A stretch of 64,000 bases of DNA from Prostheceraeus crozeri (lineage: Eukaryota; Platyhelminthes; Polycladida; Euryleptidae). The position numbers and the translations under genes were made by a program. The notes under the pieces are model-generated. The model was given only the letters and a program-made list of their open reading frames with translations, made no database searches and was not told the origin of the DNA. This document shows positions 30,995 to 38,988 of the stretch, one piece after another. Location: assembly GCA_907163375.1 (NCBI GenBank), contig CAJQUW010008929.1:1-64000 (forward strand). Direction: 5' to 3'. Numbering within the stretch: the stretch's first letter is position 1; each line of letters starts with the position of its first letter.

Positions 30995-31211
30995 CAGTCT
31001 ATCATTTTTGAAGATTCGTACCAGCAGTTACAGTTTGTGTTATGAACCCGAACTTTTTCCTGCAGCTCTCATTAGTTGTTGGTTACCTGTGCATGTGGCA
31101 ATCTTTCATAATAGTAAAGTGATCATTACTGGACTAAAATCTCATGTACAAGCAAATATGATCCTAGACTATCTCATTGAGTATGTACGTACCCAGCGGA
31201 TTGTAAAATAA
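30666..31211 (+). CDS. TATA-binding-protein-like factor, element B
   Basis: A 181-aa protein from Met 30,666, the length of a TBP core domain. Two half-repeats are visible. Repeat 1 (residues about 5-75) has IVNILRRFRLYTKIDLTTL, YYPGRPQMLVVKM and LFPNGTVQILGA, matching TBP IVSTVNLGCKLDLKTI, YNPKRFAAVIMRI and IFSSGKMVCTGA. Repeat 2 has VDNMVIST, YEPELFPAALIS and IFHNSKVIITGL, matching IQNMVGSC, YEPELFPGLIYR and IFVSGKVVLTGA. The DNA-facing Phe residues are only partly conserved. The frame is open further upstream to 30,522 but the TBP match begins at 30,666. AATAAA at 31,207-31,213. Expected role: viral TATA promoter recognition. Confidence 0.82.
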   Translation: MKRHRYTIVNILRRFRLYTKIDLTTLHQQLPNSKYYPGRPQMLVVKMNNSRNLQLFPNGTVQILGALSHSSAQSMRLELQRLLRRIWKRERCVMSNLTVDNMVISTQLSDSLSFLKIRTSSYSLCYEPELFPAALISCWLPVHVAIFHNSKVIITGLKSHVQANMILDYLIEYVRTQRIVK

Positions 31212-31237
31212 AAAACAATTTTTCCAACATGATGTTT

Positions 31238-31699
31238 TTATTTCAAATCATGATAGAACTTACAAATCATTTTTTCATTAGAGGATGGATTACATGAAAA
31301 GTTTTGAATAACAGATGCAAATCGAGATACATGTAAACGTTTTAAGATGAAGTACAGTACAAAAGCACCACACGTTGATGAAAGTGGATGTTGTAGTATG
31401 CGTTCATTTCGCTGATATTGACGCGTATGTTTTCTCAACCACTGCTGTGTTGGTATATTTGGAGGTTGAGCAAGAGAGTCAAATAGTTCACCACGTCGGT
31501 CTTCTCCAATAAAGATCGCTTTCCAATGCTCACCGCCTAAATTCTGTGAATGAGTGTTTAGCACAATAAAGATGGGATAGTGATTTACTGCAGGTGGTAA
31601 GGTATCGAGTGAATAGACATTATCGAAAGCTTTCAACGTCGCTTCGTCTGCATTACGCTGCACTTTAGTCTTAATATCGTCAGCAGTCAACCAACTCAT
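31238..31699 (-). CDS. Adenain-like cysteine protease
   Basis: A 153-aa protein with a catalytic His in GGEHWKAIFI, an Asp in ELFDSLAQ, a Gln-containing helix, and the nucleophile Cys in LSSTCGAFVLYF. The order His-Asp-Cys and the length fit the adenovirus maturation protease/Ulp1 fold used by Polintons for capsid precursor cleavage. Its ATG overlaps the capsid gene stop by one base, so both are probably on one transcript. Likely substrates are the GG-containing core and basic proteins at 32,979 and 36,082. Confidence 0.9.
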   Translation of the reverse strand: MSWLTADDIKTKVQRNADEATLKAFDNVYSLDTLPPAVNHYPIFIVLNTHSQNLGGEHWKAIFIGEDRRGELFDSLAQPPNIPTQQWLRKHTRQYQRNERILQHPLSSTCGAFVLYFILKRLHVSRFASVIQNFSCNPSSNEKMICKFYHDLK

Positions 31700-32976
31700 T
31701 AACGATTATACTGAAGAATCACGTCACGATACTTTGTAATTTCAATATTTGAATCGAAGACTGCATAAATTAATACATTGATCGTCTCAGGTAGTGTTCT
31801 TTTGAACGTCAAATCCAAACGAATATTATGAGGCACGTTCGCTTGACGATAGGGTGCACTAATATCGCTGTCAGCAGTCAAATCAAATGCATAAATAGTA
31901 TATCCACTCTTAAACTCTTTCATAGTAAGTCCGTTGGTGTCATCCGTATTGTAAAAGCCAAAGACATCCATAAAATCAACATAACTGCGCATAAATTGAT
32001 CCGAAGCAAAATCTGGTTTGTAGGGTGGACCAGGATGACTCACACCATTTACACGTAAAGCAATTTCACTTAACTGATTGTGTTTAAAATTGAAAGGATT
32101 CTTCTTTATATTACCATTAAATGCATCATTTTCAACCATTGCCACCATGAGGAGCTTCGGTGCTTCCGATGGAAAGAGGCCATCTTTCATGAAACTCTTT
32201 TGATCTTTCGGAATTGTAAAGGTGAGAAGCTTTGTATGCTGAACGGGGTAAATGGCATTTTGGCGGTTAAGGCCTTCAGCATGCCCTCTAATGACACTTG
32301 GATTCGGTACTACTCGACGAATGTAAAGTGCAATATCTTCCACATGAATTCTAAAATTGTCAACTTTAGCAAATGCATTCAGCGCAAATTCAGGCTTATT
32401 CAATGTCAGCTTGAGTCGCATGCTGGTATTACACAGTAAAAACTTTGACTGTCTAAAGAAGTCTAAATTCAGCGGACCATATAGCTGACATACTTTACTA
32501 TCTTTAATCATAGCAGATCGCTTTACAAAGCCACTGTTTGTTTCAACATCAAATTTTCCTGCTTCATCTCTATACCATCCCATGGCTTCCATATGACTTT
32601 TTTGTGCTGCTGGATGAAACTGTGATACATGATTGAAATATGATTTATAGGGATAATCGCTTTGACCACCTTCCACCTGCTGCTCTCCAATCGTTAGAGA
32701 AACATCGCGAAGTAATGTAGTCAATGGTAAATTGTTCAGTCCAACTTTATGTGCATCGTCAATAGCAGTTCCATCTGCTTGCTGAATTCTAAACCTCAAA
32801 TCAAGCATCGCATAACTCAAATCTATGTAGTCATCACTACCACCAGGAATAACAAATTCAATGGGGCCAGCATTCTCAGCTGTTCGAGGATGATAATCTA
32901 CAATACTTGAACTAAGAATATCTGTCTGTATGGCTTGTTGATCAAACAAACAAAAACCGGAAGTTTTACACTCCAT
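31699..32976 (-). CDS. Major capsid protein, double jelly-roll type
   Basis: A 425-aa protein with the N-terminal site GPIEFVIPGGSDDYIDLSYA, then LRDVSLTIGEQQVEGG and SDYPYKSYF, then a second barrel (LDFFRQSKFLLCNTSMRLKL) and a C-terminal ISAPYRQANVPHNIRLDLTF. This is the family labelled F54H12.2-like in animal genomes, the Polinton/adintovirus hexon-type capsid protein. It lies between core protein and protease, as expected for a virion gene cluster. Complete and unbroken. Confidence 0.88.
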   Translation of the reverse strand: MECKTSGFCLFDQQAIQTDILSSSIVDYHPRTAENAGPIEFVIPGGSDDYIDLSYAMLDLRFRIQQADGTAIDDAHKVGLNNLPLTTLLRDVSLTIGEQQVEGGQSDYPYKSYFNHVSQFHPAAQKSHMEAMGWYRDEAGKFDVETNSGFVKRSAMIKDSKVCQLYGPLNLDFFRQSKFLLCNTSMRLKLTLNKPEFALNAFAKVDNFRIHVEDIALYIRRVVPNPSVIRGHAEGLNRQNAIYPVQHTKLLTFTIPKDQKSFMKDGLFPSEAPKLLMVAMVENDAFNGNIKKNPFNFKHNQLSEIALRVNGVSHPGPPYKPDFASDQFMRSYVDFMDVFGFYNTDDTNGLTMKEFKSGYTIYAFDLTADSDISAPYRQANVPHNIRLDLTFKRTLPETINVLIYAVFDSNIEITKYRDVILQYNR

Positions 32977-32978
32977 GA

Positions 32979-33434
32979 TTAGAAGTTATAGCAGCGTCGT
33001 CGTTTAGCGCCTGATGAATGATTAGAGCCTCTACGACGTTTGCGTGAATGCCTTTTGACTGAAGATCGCACCTTACCAGCTCCGCGATGTTTCCTCCTTC
33101 CTTTATTCATTCGTTTAGGTGATTTCTTTCCTTGAGTAACACCAGCAAAGGTCTGCTTCAATGTTTTTAAACCGCGTTCCTTCCCACGATTCAACAAACT
33201 GCTCTTAAAACTTCTACCTCTGGAAAGATCACTAGCAACATCACCAGCAAAGCCAACGGCATTACTTAAAACATTTCGTTTTAAAGATCTACCGACATTG
33301 GATATGAGAGGTGCTACAACAGATTTCAGTGCACCAAGTATGCTACCTCCACGTTGGCGGCGAGCACCGATGTAAATTTGTCCTCCACCACTTACATAGG
33401 AGGGTCGTGAATAAAATGAGGCAGTTGGATTCAT
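32979..33434 (-). CDS. Basic core protein with amphipathic GG segment
   Basis: A 151-aa protein. The N-terminal third has VSGGGQIYIGARRQRGGSI followed by a hydrophobic amphipathic stretch (LGALKSVVAPLI), and the C-terminal half is almost all Lys/Arg/Ser/Gly. Known: adenovirus pX/pVII and pVI combine GG protease sites, basic DNA-binding tails and a membrane-active helix. I infer a DNA-condensing and possibly membrane-lytic virion protein processed by the protease. Two bases separate it from the capsid gene. Confidence 0.7.
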   Translation of the reverse strand: MNPTASFYSRPSYVSGGGQIYIGARRQRGGSILGALKSVVAPLISNVGRSLKRNVLSNAVGFAGDVASDLSRGRSFKSSLLNRGKERGLKTLKQTFAGVTQGKKSPKRMNKGRRKHRGAGKVRSSVKRHSRKRRRGSNHSSGAKRRRCYNF

Positions 33435-33475
33435 AGCTCAAACCCTAAACATTGTTAGTTACAACTTTGCATGAA

Positions 33476-34564
33476 TCACTGTCGATCACTTAGATGAAAG
33501 ATGTCGGCACGACGCATCCAAGAGTTCATACTTGAAGGATAACCAGTCCATTTAACAAGACACCATTCTTCACCTTGCCGTTTTTTACATCGAATGATTT
33601 TCTCTACCAAATATGTTTCACTTTCAGTGACTACCTCAATCTCATCGCGGTAAAAGCTACCCTCAATTTCTTCATTATCGTAATCTTTCAACTTGTAGGT
33701 GGTCGGAGAGTCTTTTTGATTAATCCTTGATACTGTAAATACCTCCTCTGTCCAATTCGGAAGGTACCCTTTAGCAAAAACACTTTTCACTTTTGAGATA
33801 CGAACTTTATCGCCAATTTTCACATCACTTTTCACATGAGTGCGTTTACGTTGGAATGATTCGCGCACTTTATCTACATTGTCAGCATTTACATCTACTG
33901 GTCTGAGTCCAATAGAACGATGGATAGAGTGATTGTAGGCATGGAGTGTATCTTGTAGAACCTTTGTCCAATTTTGTGTCAAGTTGGCAGTAAAATGTCG
34001 CCACAAGCGATTTTTTAATGTGCGATTAAAACGTTCAACGAGTGCAGCTTTATAAGCACTCTTTACACTAAACAACTCAATGTCATGCCTCTCAAATAAT
34101 CTTCTCACATGCTGATTTTCAAACTCTTTTCCTTGATCACTCTGAATTCTTTTTGGAATCCGACCTTCTCGAAAAATTGTTTGGAATGCTTTTGCTACTC
34201 CTTTCCCTTCTTTAGTTTTTAAAGGTTGAGCCCACGCATAACGCGAGAAAATATCAATGACGGTTAAAATAAAATTATTACCCGAGTTATGTTTTGAAAT
34301 GGAGGCGACATCGCACAAATCTGCTTGCCACTGTTCATCGATGTCATGAACAATATAATGGCGGGTGCGGTACTTCTTTTTCGCTTGTTTGTGGAGTGTA
34401 TAGGTAGCCTGACCCTTTAACCATCGTTTCACTTGTGATTGTGGAAGACCACTCGCTTTTGATAATTTCTTGATAGATGCAAATCCTGCCGGATGTTTTA
34501 CATCATAATAGATTGACTTCAAACGCTCAGTCGATGACGACTGACTCTTTTTCCTCCTTCTCAT
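33476..34564 (-). CDS. Retroviral-type integrase with chromodomain, intact
   Basis: About 362 aa from Met 34,564 (MRRRKKS); the frame is open to 34,696, but element A and the overlapping Cys-rich frame support the later start. Domains: N-terminal helical region (LKSIYYDVKHP...VKRWLKGQATYTLH), DDE core with Asp in QWQADLCD, Asp in QSDQGKEFEN and Glu in LVERFNRTLK, a basic strand region (VRISKVKSVFAKGYLPNWTEE), and a C-terminal chromodomain (CLVKWTGYPSSMNSW). It inserts viral DNA ends into the host genome; the chromodomain may guide it to marked chromatin. No breaks, unlike the element A copy. Confidence 0.92.
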   Translation of the reverse strand: MRRRKKSQSSSTERLKSIYYDVKHPAGFASIKKLSKASGLPQSQVKRWLKGQATYTLHKQAKKKYRTRHYIVHDIDEQWQADLCDVASISKHNSGNNFILTVIDIFSRYAWAQPLKTKEGKGVAKAFQTIFREGRIPKRIQSDQGKEFENQHVRRLFERHDIELFSVKSAYKAALVERFNRTLKNRLWRHFTANLTQNWTKVLQDTLHAYNHSIHRSIGLRPVDVNADNVDKVRESFQRKRTHVKSDVKIGDKVRISKVKSVFAKGYLPNWTEEVFTVSRINQKDSPTTYKLKDYDNEEIEGSFYRDEIEVVTESETYLVEKIIRCKKRQGEEWCLVKWTGYPSSMNSWMRRADIFHLSDRQ

Positions 34565-34742
34565 CTTTTTGTTTTCTTGCCTTTCTACATTTACAACAAC
34601 TACAGCATTTAGCTTTAGCGGTTTTGCGATCGTGTTCACATTGCTTAGGGGTTTCATTATGAGAGCTGGCGCAGCAAGTGCAAGTGACAACGACATTCAC
34701 CTCTGGCGGCTCATTACATGGCAAGCAACACATCTGCTTCAT
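34527..34742 (-). CDS. Small Cys-rich frame overlapping the integrase start, element B
   Basis: A 71-aa frame starting MKQMCCLPCNEPP, with TCTCC and CCSCCKCRKARKQK, so 13 Cys, followed by a Lys/Glu-rich tail. It starts just after the 230-aa gene stop and overlaps the integrase start by about 40 bases in another frame. Element A has a Cys-rich frame in the same place. It may be a small metal-binding or membrane-associated viral protein. Function unknown. Confidence 0.5.
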   Translation of the reverse strand: MKQMCCLPCNEPPEVNVVVTCTCCASSHNETPKQCEHDRKTAKAKCCSCCKCRKARKQKDEKEEKESVVID

Positions 34743-34743
34743 A

Positions 34744-35436
34744 TTAATAGTCTGAGAACATGTATTTCCTGGGAGGAGCTGTTTTACGTTTTCCTTTTAC
34801 CAGTTTTAGTGACGATGTAGATCTACGTCGAGTTCTTCCTCTTGTTTGCTTAGTGAGTGTGGGAGGGGATGTAGCAGGTGACGACTTAAACCAATTTGTT
34901 GGCATTTTCATCGTCTGAAGCATTGGAGCAGTAGCCACTGTTGAATCAAGTTCTTTCAATGTCTCATTATTCAAAGCAAATTTTGGCACATTATGCTTTT
35001 TCAATAGTTTAAGAAAGTATGACCAACCAGGTGGAACATAGCCCTGACGGCGCTTTCTACGTGTCGCATACTGAATCAAGTCTTCATAACGTGAAGCATC
35101 AATCACTTTATTTTCATCTGTAATGATTTCTCCTCTATCATTTACATTGAGATGGGGCTCAATACTATTGAAAAGAGATATGGCATGTGCGCGAGATGCT
35201 AAAGGTGTAGCAGTCGATACAGAGTCACGCATCTTATTCTTCAAGTTTTTCAATTGCTCAACAGTTTCCGATTGTAATAATACAGCACGATGTGGATCTT
35301 TGATGTGAACATTTTGCTGATAATCTATTTCTTTCCTATACATTTGATTTGCAAGAGGTTGCTTTACTTGCTGCATGGCAGTCAATTGTACATATTCATC
35401 CTGAGGAATAACAATCATGCGAGAATAAGAACTCAT
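34744..35436 (-). CDS. Conserved 230-aa protein between ATPase and integrase
   Basis: N-terminus MIVIPQDEYVQLT, a charged helical middle, a conserved RGEIITDENK and GWSYFLKLLKKH site, then a basic Arg/Lys/Ser-rich region and the ending KYMFSDY. The element A homologue at 11,117-11,763 keeps all these sites. The start overlaps the ATPase stop by 4 bases (ATGA). Not recognised; position suggests a capsid or packaging role. Confidence 0.75.
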   Translation of the reverse strand: MSSYSRMIVIPQDEYVQLTAMQQVKQPLANQMYRKEIDYQQNVHIKDPHRAVLLQSETVEQLKNLKNKMRDSVSTATPLASRAHAISLFNSIEPHLNVNDRGEIITDENKVIDASRYEDLIQYATRRKRRQGYVPPGWSYFLKLLKKHNVPKFALNNETLKELDSTVATAPMLQTMKMPTNWFKSSPATSPPTLTKQTRGRTRRRSTSSLKLVKGKRKTAPPRKYMFSDY

Positions 35437-36050
35437 AGTTTGTAGATAATCATGGGAGTTTTCAAAATATCACTTCGAAATCTAAATTCTTCCGGACACT
35501 CTTGCGTAAAGTCAATGAATAAGTAACCGTATGGTTTTTCAGTAGCTGCTTGAAAAATTTCAATTAAGGCTTTTGATCCTCTGGGTGCAACTTGTCGCGC
35601 TAAAATTTCAAATTGACTTTTATCTCGCGGATTCTTGAAAATAGCATAATAGTGTGTATTCAGGTTTCGTGTACGAGCTTCTTTTCCATCAGGAAACAAA
35701 TTTTGTGTAATATAGATGATAAAACACCTTTTATGGTGTGCTGCGCGAGTGAACATATCTGTAACATCTTTTGAATTCTTACTTTCTTTTAATAAATCAT
35801 CCAATACAACAACATCATTAGACTGAAGTTTATCCACTGGAATAATTCCTTCATGTCGAATAAAGTTGCGACTTTGCAATTCCTGAAACAGCGACGGTTG
35901 ATAAATACCATAACACCAAATCACTCGATTGATAGGTTCCTTAAACAACTCCCTTCTTTTATCCAATAAATTCAGCGTGAAAACAGTTTTACCTGCATGA
36001 GATGGACCTGATACAGTCAGAACTTTATCACATTGAAGTCTGAAATCCAT
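35433..36050 (-). CDS. FtsK/HerA-type DNA packaging ATPase, element B
   Basis: About 205 aa from Met 36,050 (MDFRLQCD); the frame is open to 36,098, which would overlap the upstream gene. Walker A is GPSHAGKTV (His in place of the Gln of copy A), Walker B is VVVLDDLL, and the downstream site is YITQN. It is the genome packaging ATPase of Polinton-like viruses. Ends in an ATGA overlap with the 230-aa gene. Confidence 0.93.
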   Translation of the reverse strand: MDFRLQCDKVLTVSGPSHAGKTVFTLNLLDKRRELFKEPINRVIWCYGIYQPSLFQELQSRNFIRHEGIIPVDKLQSNDVVVLDDLLKESKNSKDVTDMFTRAAHHKRCFIIYITQNLFPDGKEARTRNLNTHYYAIFKNPRDKSQFEILARQVAPRGSKALIEIFQAATEKPYGYLFIDFTQECPEEFRFRSDILKTPMIIYKL

Positions 36051-36081
36051 TTTATTACTTTGAGACTCAACATTTGCATAA

Positions 36082-36438
36082 TTAACGCTTAGAGCCAAAG
36101 ATATTTCCCAATAGGTTGCCCACGGCAGGAGCTATCATTGGAAGTATTGCTGAAAGGAAACCGCCCTTTTGTGTTAGAGTTTTCCTCTTTCTTTGAAGGG
36201 CGACTTTAGGATTGGAGATGAAACGCAATTTCGTAGCATATCGCTTAAGTAACTTTCGTTGTTTTGGCGCTAATTTCTTCGTCCTCAACTTCCTGACATG
36301 AGAAATAATTTCACAAATGAATTTATCGTTAGCATGTCGTATAGCATTGTATCGCTGATTTGCTTTCATTCGTCGGAGAGCTTGAATGGCTGAAGAAAAC
36401 TTTTGACTTTTACGTTTCGTCATTTTACGTTTCGCCAT
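36082..36438 (-). CDS. Basic protein with hydrophobic GG tail, element B
   Basis: A 118-aa protein that begins MAKRKMTKRKSQK, is strongly basic for 90 residues, then has QKGGFLSAILPMIAPAVG and a hydrophobic end. It has the same plan as the 13,442-13,834 gene of element A. The QKGG site could be a protease cleavage site that frees an amphipathic peptide, as in adenovirus pVI (inference). Confidence 0.65.
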   Translation of the reverse strand: MAKRKMTKRKSQKFSSAIQALRRMKANQRYNAIRHANDKFICEIISHVRKLRTKKLAPKQRKLLKRYATKLRFISNPKVALQRKRKTLTQKGGFLSAILPMIAPAVGNLLGNIFGSKR

Positions 36439-36489
36439 TTTCCGTGTTAGTCTTTGCTAAAACCTATCTTTACCACATTTGCATAGGTA

Positions 36490-36819
36490 CTAACTATTGC
36501 GACATAAGTGACACTCGAAATGAGCAATATCACAGTGGTTACATTGGCAAAGTTGAATGCAATTACGTATGAAACAGCGTTGACAAAAAGCATGCTTACA
36601 TCTCTTGAAGATGCGCTTTTCATTTCCATCCTTTCGCTTACATACATCGCAACACATAGTTTCACCGTTACTGATGTCTATAGCAAGTCTTTTTGAAGAT
36701 ATGAATTTGCTAGCCTTTTCTAAATAATAGACGCATGTACAGAAGGAATATACTTCGAGAGTGAGCAGACATAGCTCGAAAACCAGTTGTGCTACAATCA
36801 AGTACCACTGCATTTTCAA
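36490..36819 (-). CDS. Membrane-anchored RING-like protein
   Basis: A 109-aa protein. Residues about 5-33 form one hydrophobic segment (YLIVAQLVFELCLLTLEVYSF), probably a signal anchor. The C-terminal half is Cys/His-rich (CCDVC, RCKHAFCQRC, CQCNHC, CHLC) with RING-like spacing. It ends in TAG, and eleven further codons with two Cys follow before the next TAG. Start overlaps the upstream gene by 4 bases. A membrane E3 ligase acting on host surface proteins is a reasonable guess. Confidence 0.6.
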   Translation of the reverse strand: MKMQWYLIVAQLVFELCLLTLEVYSFCTCVYYLEKASKFISSKRLAIDISNGETMCCDVCKRKDGNEKRIFKRCKHAFCQRCFIRNCIQLCQCNHCDIAHFECHLCRNS

Positions 36820-37226
36820 TTTTTCTTTATGGAAAGTTGAATGTGAATATCTGAAATCGCTTCAATCACTAGACTGCTACCATGATGGTTAAATGCGTTA
36901 AGACGTTCAGCAATTTTTATCATATGTCTTTTAAAAAATTCTTCGGGGTGATCTACCACTTCCATTGAATAAGAAGCAAAATGGAAAGAGCGACTTTCCA
37001 CCTCTTCCTTTCCAAAATGACTAAACTTAATTTTCGCAACTAATCGCGCCATGATAATGCTATCAGAGAATGTATTCATTAACTCTAGAAATAGAGTGCT
37101 AGCATCATCAACCACTGCTTCGATGTCGGTCTCATCTTTATGAAATTTTATCACATAATCTTGAACAGCTCCTTTTAAACTTTGCCTATGAAAACGTAAT
37201 GTTCCGCAGTCGTTTGAGAAAGACAT
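36816..37226 (-). CDS. Stand-alone copy of the PolB N-terminal module
   Basis: A 136-aa protein. Its last 90 residues align with the region of PolB that precedes the OTU-like box: KIKFSHFG...EVESRSFHF...VVDHPEEFF then ERLNAFNHHGSSLVIEAISDI here, KIKYVKID...IIERLEFHI...VVDYESWI then DKFNERDSGLIFDGIESA there. Known: this module, with an FxxxGSG-like site and IxxIxIxL strand, recurs in proteins of animal Polintons. Function unknown; it may bind the same partner as PolB. Confidence 0.65.
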   Translation of the reverse strand: MSFSNDCGTLRFHRQSLKGAVQDYVIKFHKDETDIEAVVDDASTLFLELMNTFSDSIIMARLVAKIKFSHFGKEEVESRSFHFASYSMEVVDHPEEFFKRHMIKIAERLNAFNHHGSSLVIEAISDIHIQLSIKKN

Positions 37227-37313
37227 GATCGCCCTTTATCTAACCCATCCATTGCATGAAAACAACAACTCTTCTCATAGTAACATTTATTGAATAACGG
37301 TAACAAGCATGCA

Positions 37314-37844
37314 TTATAAATCAATGGTTTGAAAGAGATAAAATAGATACAGCTGGTAACTATCATACAGCGAGCAATGATAACCATACAGGACTTTGGC
37401 AGTGTTGAGGTAAGGAGGAAAGAAGCATTGGTTATGAACGTAGCTACTACAACGAACAGACAAAATAGGAACACACAAATCCTTAAAACGTTTCGTGACT
37501 TCATGATAATGTTGATTCACTCTACTATCCCAAGGCGGGAGCAAAATATCATCAATGATTAGATTGGGAAATACTTTCCTCTCCTTACCAGGATTATTAC
37601 AAAAGATGCGTATAACATTGAAAGCAGCTAACCATCGTTTAAAGTCAATAAGAAGAGCACTCTCACAAGAAAAGCCATAGTCTTGCAAATATTTCAGATT
37701 AAGTCCATGAATGTGTTTTCTCGCCCATTGATCAACATTGGGATCGCAGTTGGCATGTTGATGATAGACACTAACAATCTGATATGTCCAATTGTTCATA
37801 GCAATAGCACTGAGCTCCTGTACAGGTTCACCCTCACAATCCAT
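37314..37844 (-). CDS. Exonuclease-like protein (DnaQ/DEDD type)
   Basis: A 176-aa protein starting MDCEGEPVQEL, a DxE motif at the very start, then ARKHIHGLNLKYLQDYG, an Asp in LLIDFKRWL, IFCNNPGKE, and YHEVTKRFKDLCVPIL near the end, which could supply the third acidic site and the His. Similar proteins occur as stand-alone genes in animal Polintons. The assignment is inferred from motif order. A role in DNA repair or replication proofreading is possible. Confidence 0.5.
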   Translation of the reverse strand: MDCEGEPVQELSAIAMNNWTYQIVSVYHQHANCDPNVDQWARKHIHGLNLKYLQDYGFSCESALLIDFKRWLAAFNVIRIFCNNPGKERKVFPNLIIDDILLPPWDSRVNQHYHEVTKRFKDLCVPILSVRCSSYVHNQCFFPPYLNTAKVLYGYHCSLYDSYQLYLFYLFQTIDL

Positions 37845-37895
37845 AAAAATGATGATAGAAGCCTAAAACGGAAATTACACATCTAAGGAAGCGTT

Positions 37896-38144
37896 CTATA
37901 ACATATTACAAAATGAAGAATTACATCGATGCTTTTCACGACAAAATACACAAATGATATGATGGCAACGAAGAAGTAAAATGTATCTAATAAGACCACG
38001 TCTACGACACTCAAAGCACATAAGCGAATTGTCATAGGGTAGAGTTAGGAAAGGGCTAGTAATTCTCCTTCTTTGATTTGCGTTTTGATGTAGCATTCTT
38101 CTCCGACTTGCGCTTCGTACCACTGCTGTTAAGGATTTGATCAA
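37896..38144 (-). CDS. Short RING-finger protein
   Basis: An 82-aa frame with a C-terminal RING-like motif (CFECRRRG, LRCHHIICVFC, CNSSFC). The frame overlaps the upstream gene by 89 bases; later Met codons (38,093 or 38,021) would reduce or remove the overlap. Ends in TAG. Likely an E3 ligase fragment or regulator. Confidence 0.5.
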   Translation of the reverse strand: MIKSLTAVVRSASRRRMLHQNANQRRRITSPFLTLPYDNSLMCFECRRRGLIRYILLLRCHHIICVFCREKHRCNSSFCNML

Positions 38145-38831
38145 TTATGTCGTCCACGTTGGGTGGTTTTGGAATATATAGGATGGATTCCATATGCATG
38201 GAGAGAGAGGCTATTTTATTATCCTTGTGTCGACCATAATATAGCCCATTCACTTTGAAAAGGATATCCCAAGTACCTTCTCCGAGCTCATCACATCTGA
38301 TGGCTATTGATTGATCTCCCTCCTTCTTATAGTAAGTACACCAATGTGATACCGGTAGGCAAATGTGATTACCATCCCAAATCTTTCTATAGGGAGTATC
38401 CTTGTCATCTCTAGCCTTCCACTCTTGAGCAAGAGGAGTAGGAATGTCCATATTTAATGTCACATACTCCTCAATAATATCAAGTTGGTGGCGAATGTAC
38501 GGACTCACGGGGATCAGTATGTAGTCCCCATACTGATTGCGCATTATCTTGACATCCGTGGAAGGGAGCATTCCCGTTTGGAGTACTACGCTATGATCGT
38601 CATAACGCAAGACTTGTTTAAATTTACGCTGTAGCGGTGTAGGATTATGTACCTTGGTTGTTTCTTCCACTGGCCTCAGTTGTAGATGATCTGACCGTAG
38701 CGAACCTTGTAACGTTTGACCGCCATTTTGTCCTACTAGTGCAGCAGATGGAGTAGATGCCTGAAAATGAAAAAAGATTGTATTAAGTTTACGTTCAAGG
38801 GAGGAGAGGGAGGAAAGTAGCGACTTACCAT
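38056..38831 (-). CDS. Conserved NGLYYG protein, spliced
   Basis: The ATG is at 38,829-38,831 and is followed at once by a 68-bp intron (38,761-38,828, GTAAGTCG...CATTTTCAG). Exon 2 runs from 38,760 to the stop at 38,056, for about 236 aa. An unspliced inner Met at 38,670 would give 204 aa. Motifs: LIPVSPYIRHQL, RCDELGEGTW, NGLYYGRHKDNKIASL and a Lys-rich tail. It is homologous to the broken element A gene at 12,547-13,292. It is the first gene after the 38.9-kb promoter. Function unknown. Confidence 0.75.
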
Positions 38832-38902
38832 TTTAGTTGGATAATAGAACAGGGAACTAGAGAGAGAAAATGTGCGTCCGTCACTCGTATGATTCAACGA
38901 TG

Positions 38903-38937
38903 GAATGATTCTCACTGTGGAAGGCTCGCTATTTATA
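38903..38937 (-). promoter_or_regulatory. Promoter of the long minus-strand series, element B
   Basis: On the minus strand TATAAATAG starts at 38,937 and TCATTC covers 38,908-38,903, with 31 nt from TATA to the initiator A, the same spacing and initiator as at 18,943-18,977. CCAAT-like sites (CCAATGAG, CCAATGAGA) lie upstream at 38,955-38,980. Confidence 0.75.
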
Positions 38938-38988
38938 CAGAAATGCTTGATTCTCATTGGATGATGATCCTCATTGGACAATAACATC

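Noticed and set aside
34564..34696. Longer N-terminus of the element B integrase
   Set aside because: The extra 44 residues are hydrophobic and unlike the element A copy, and they overlap the Cys-rich frame; the Met at 34,564 fits the alignment.
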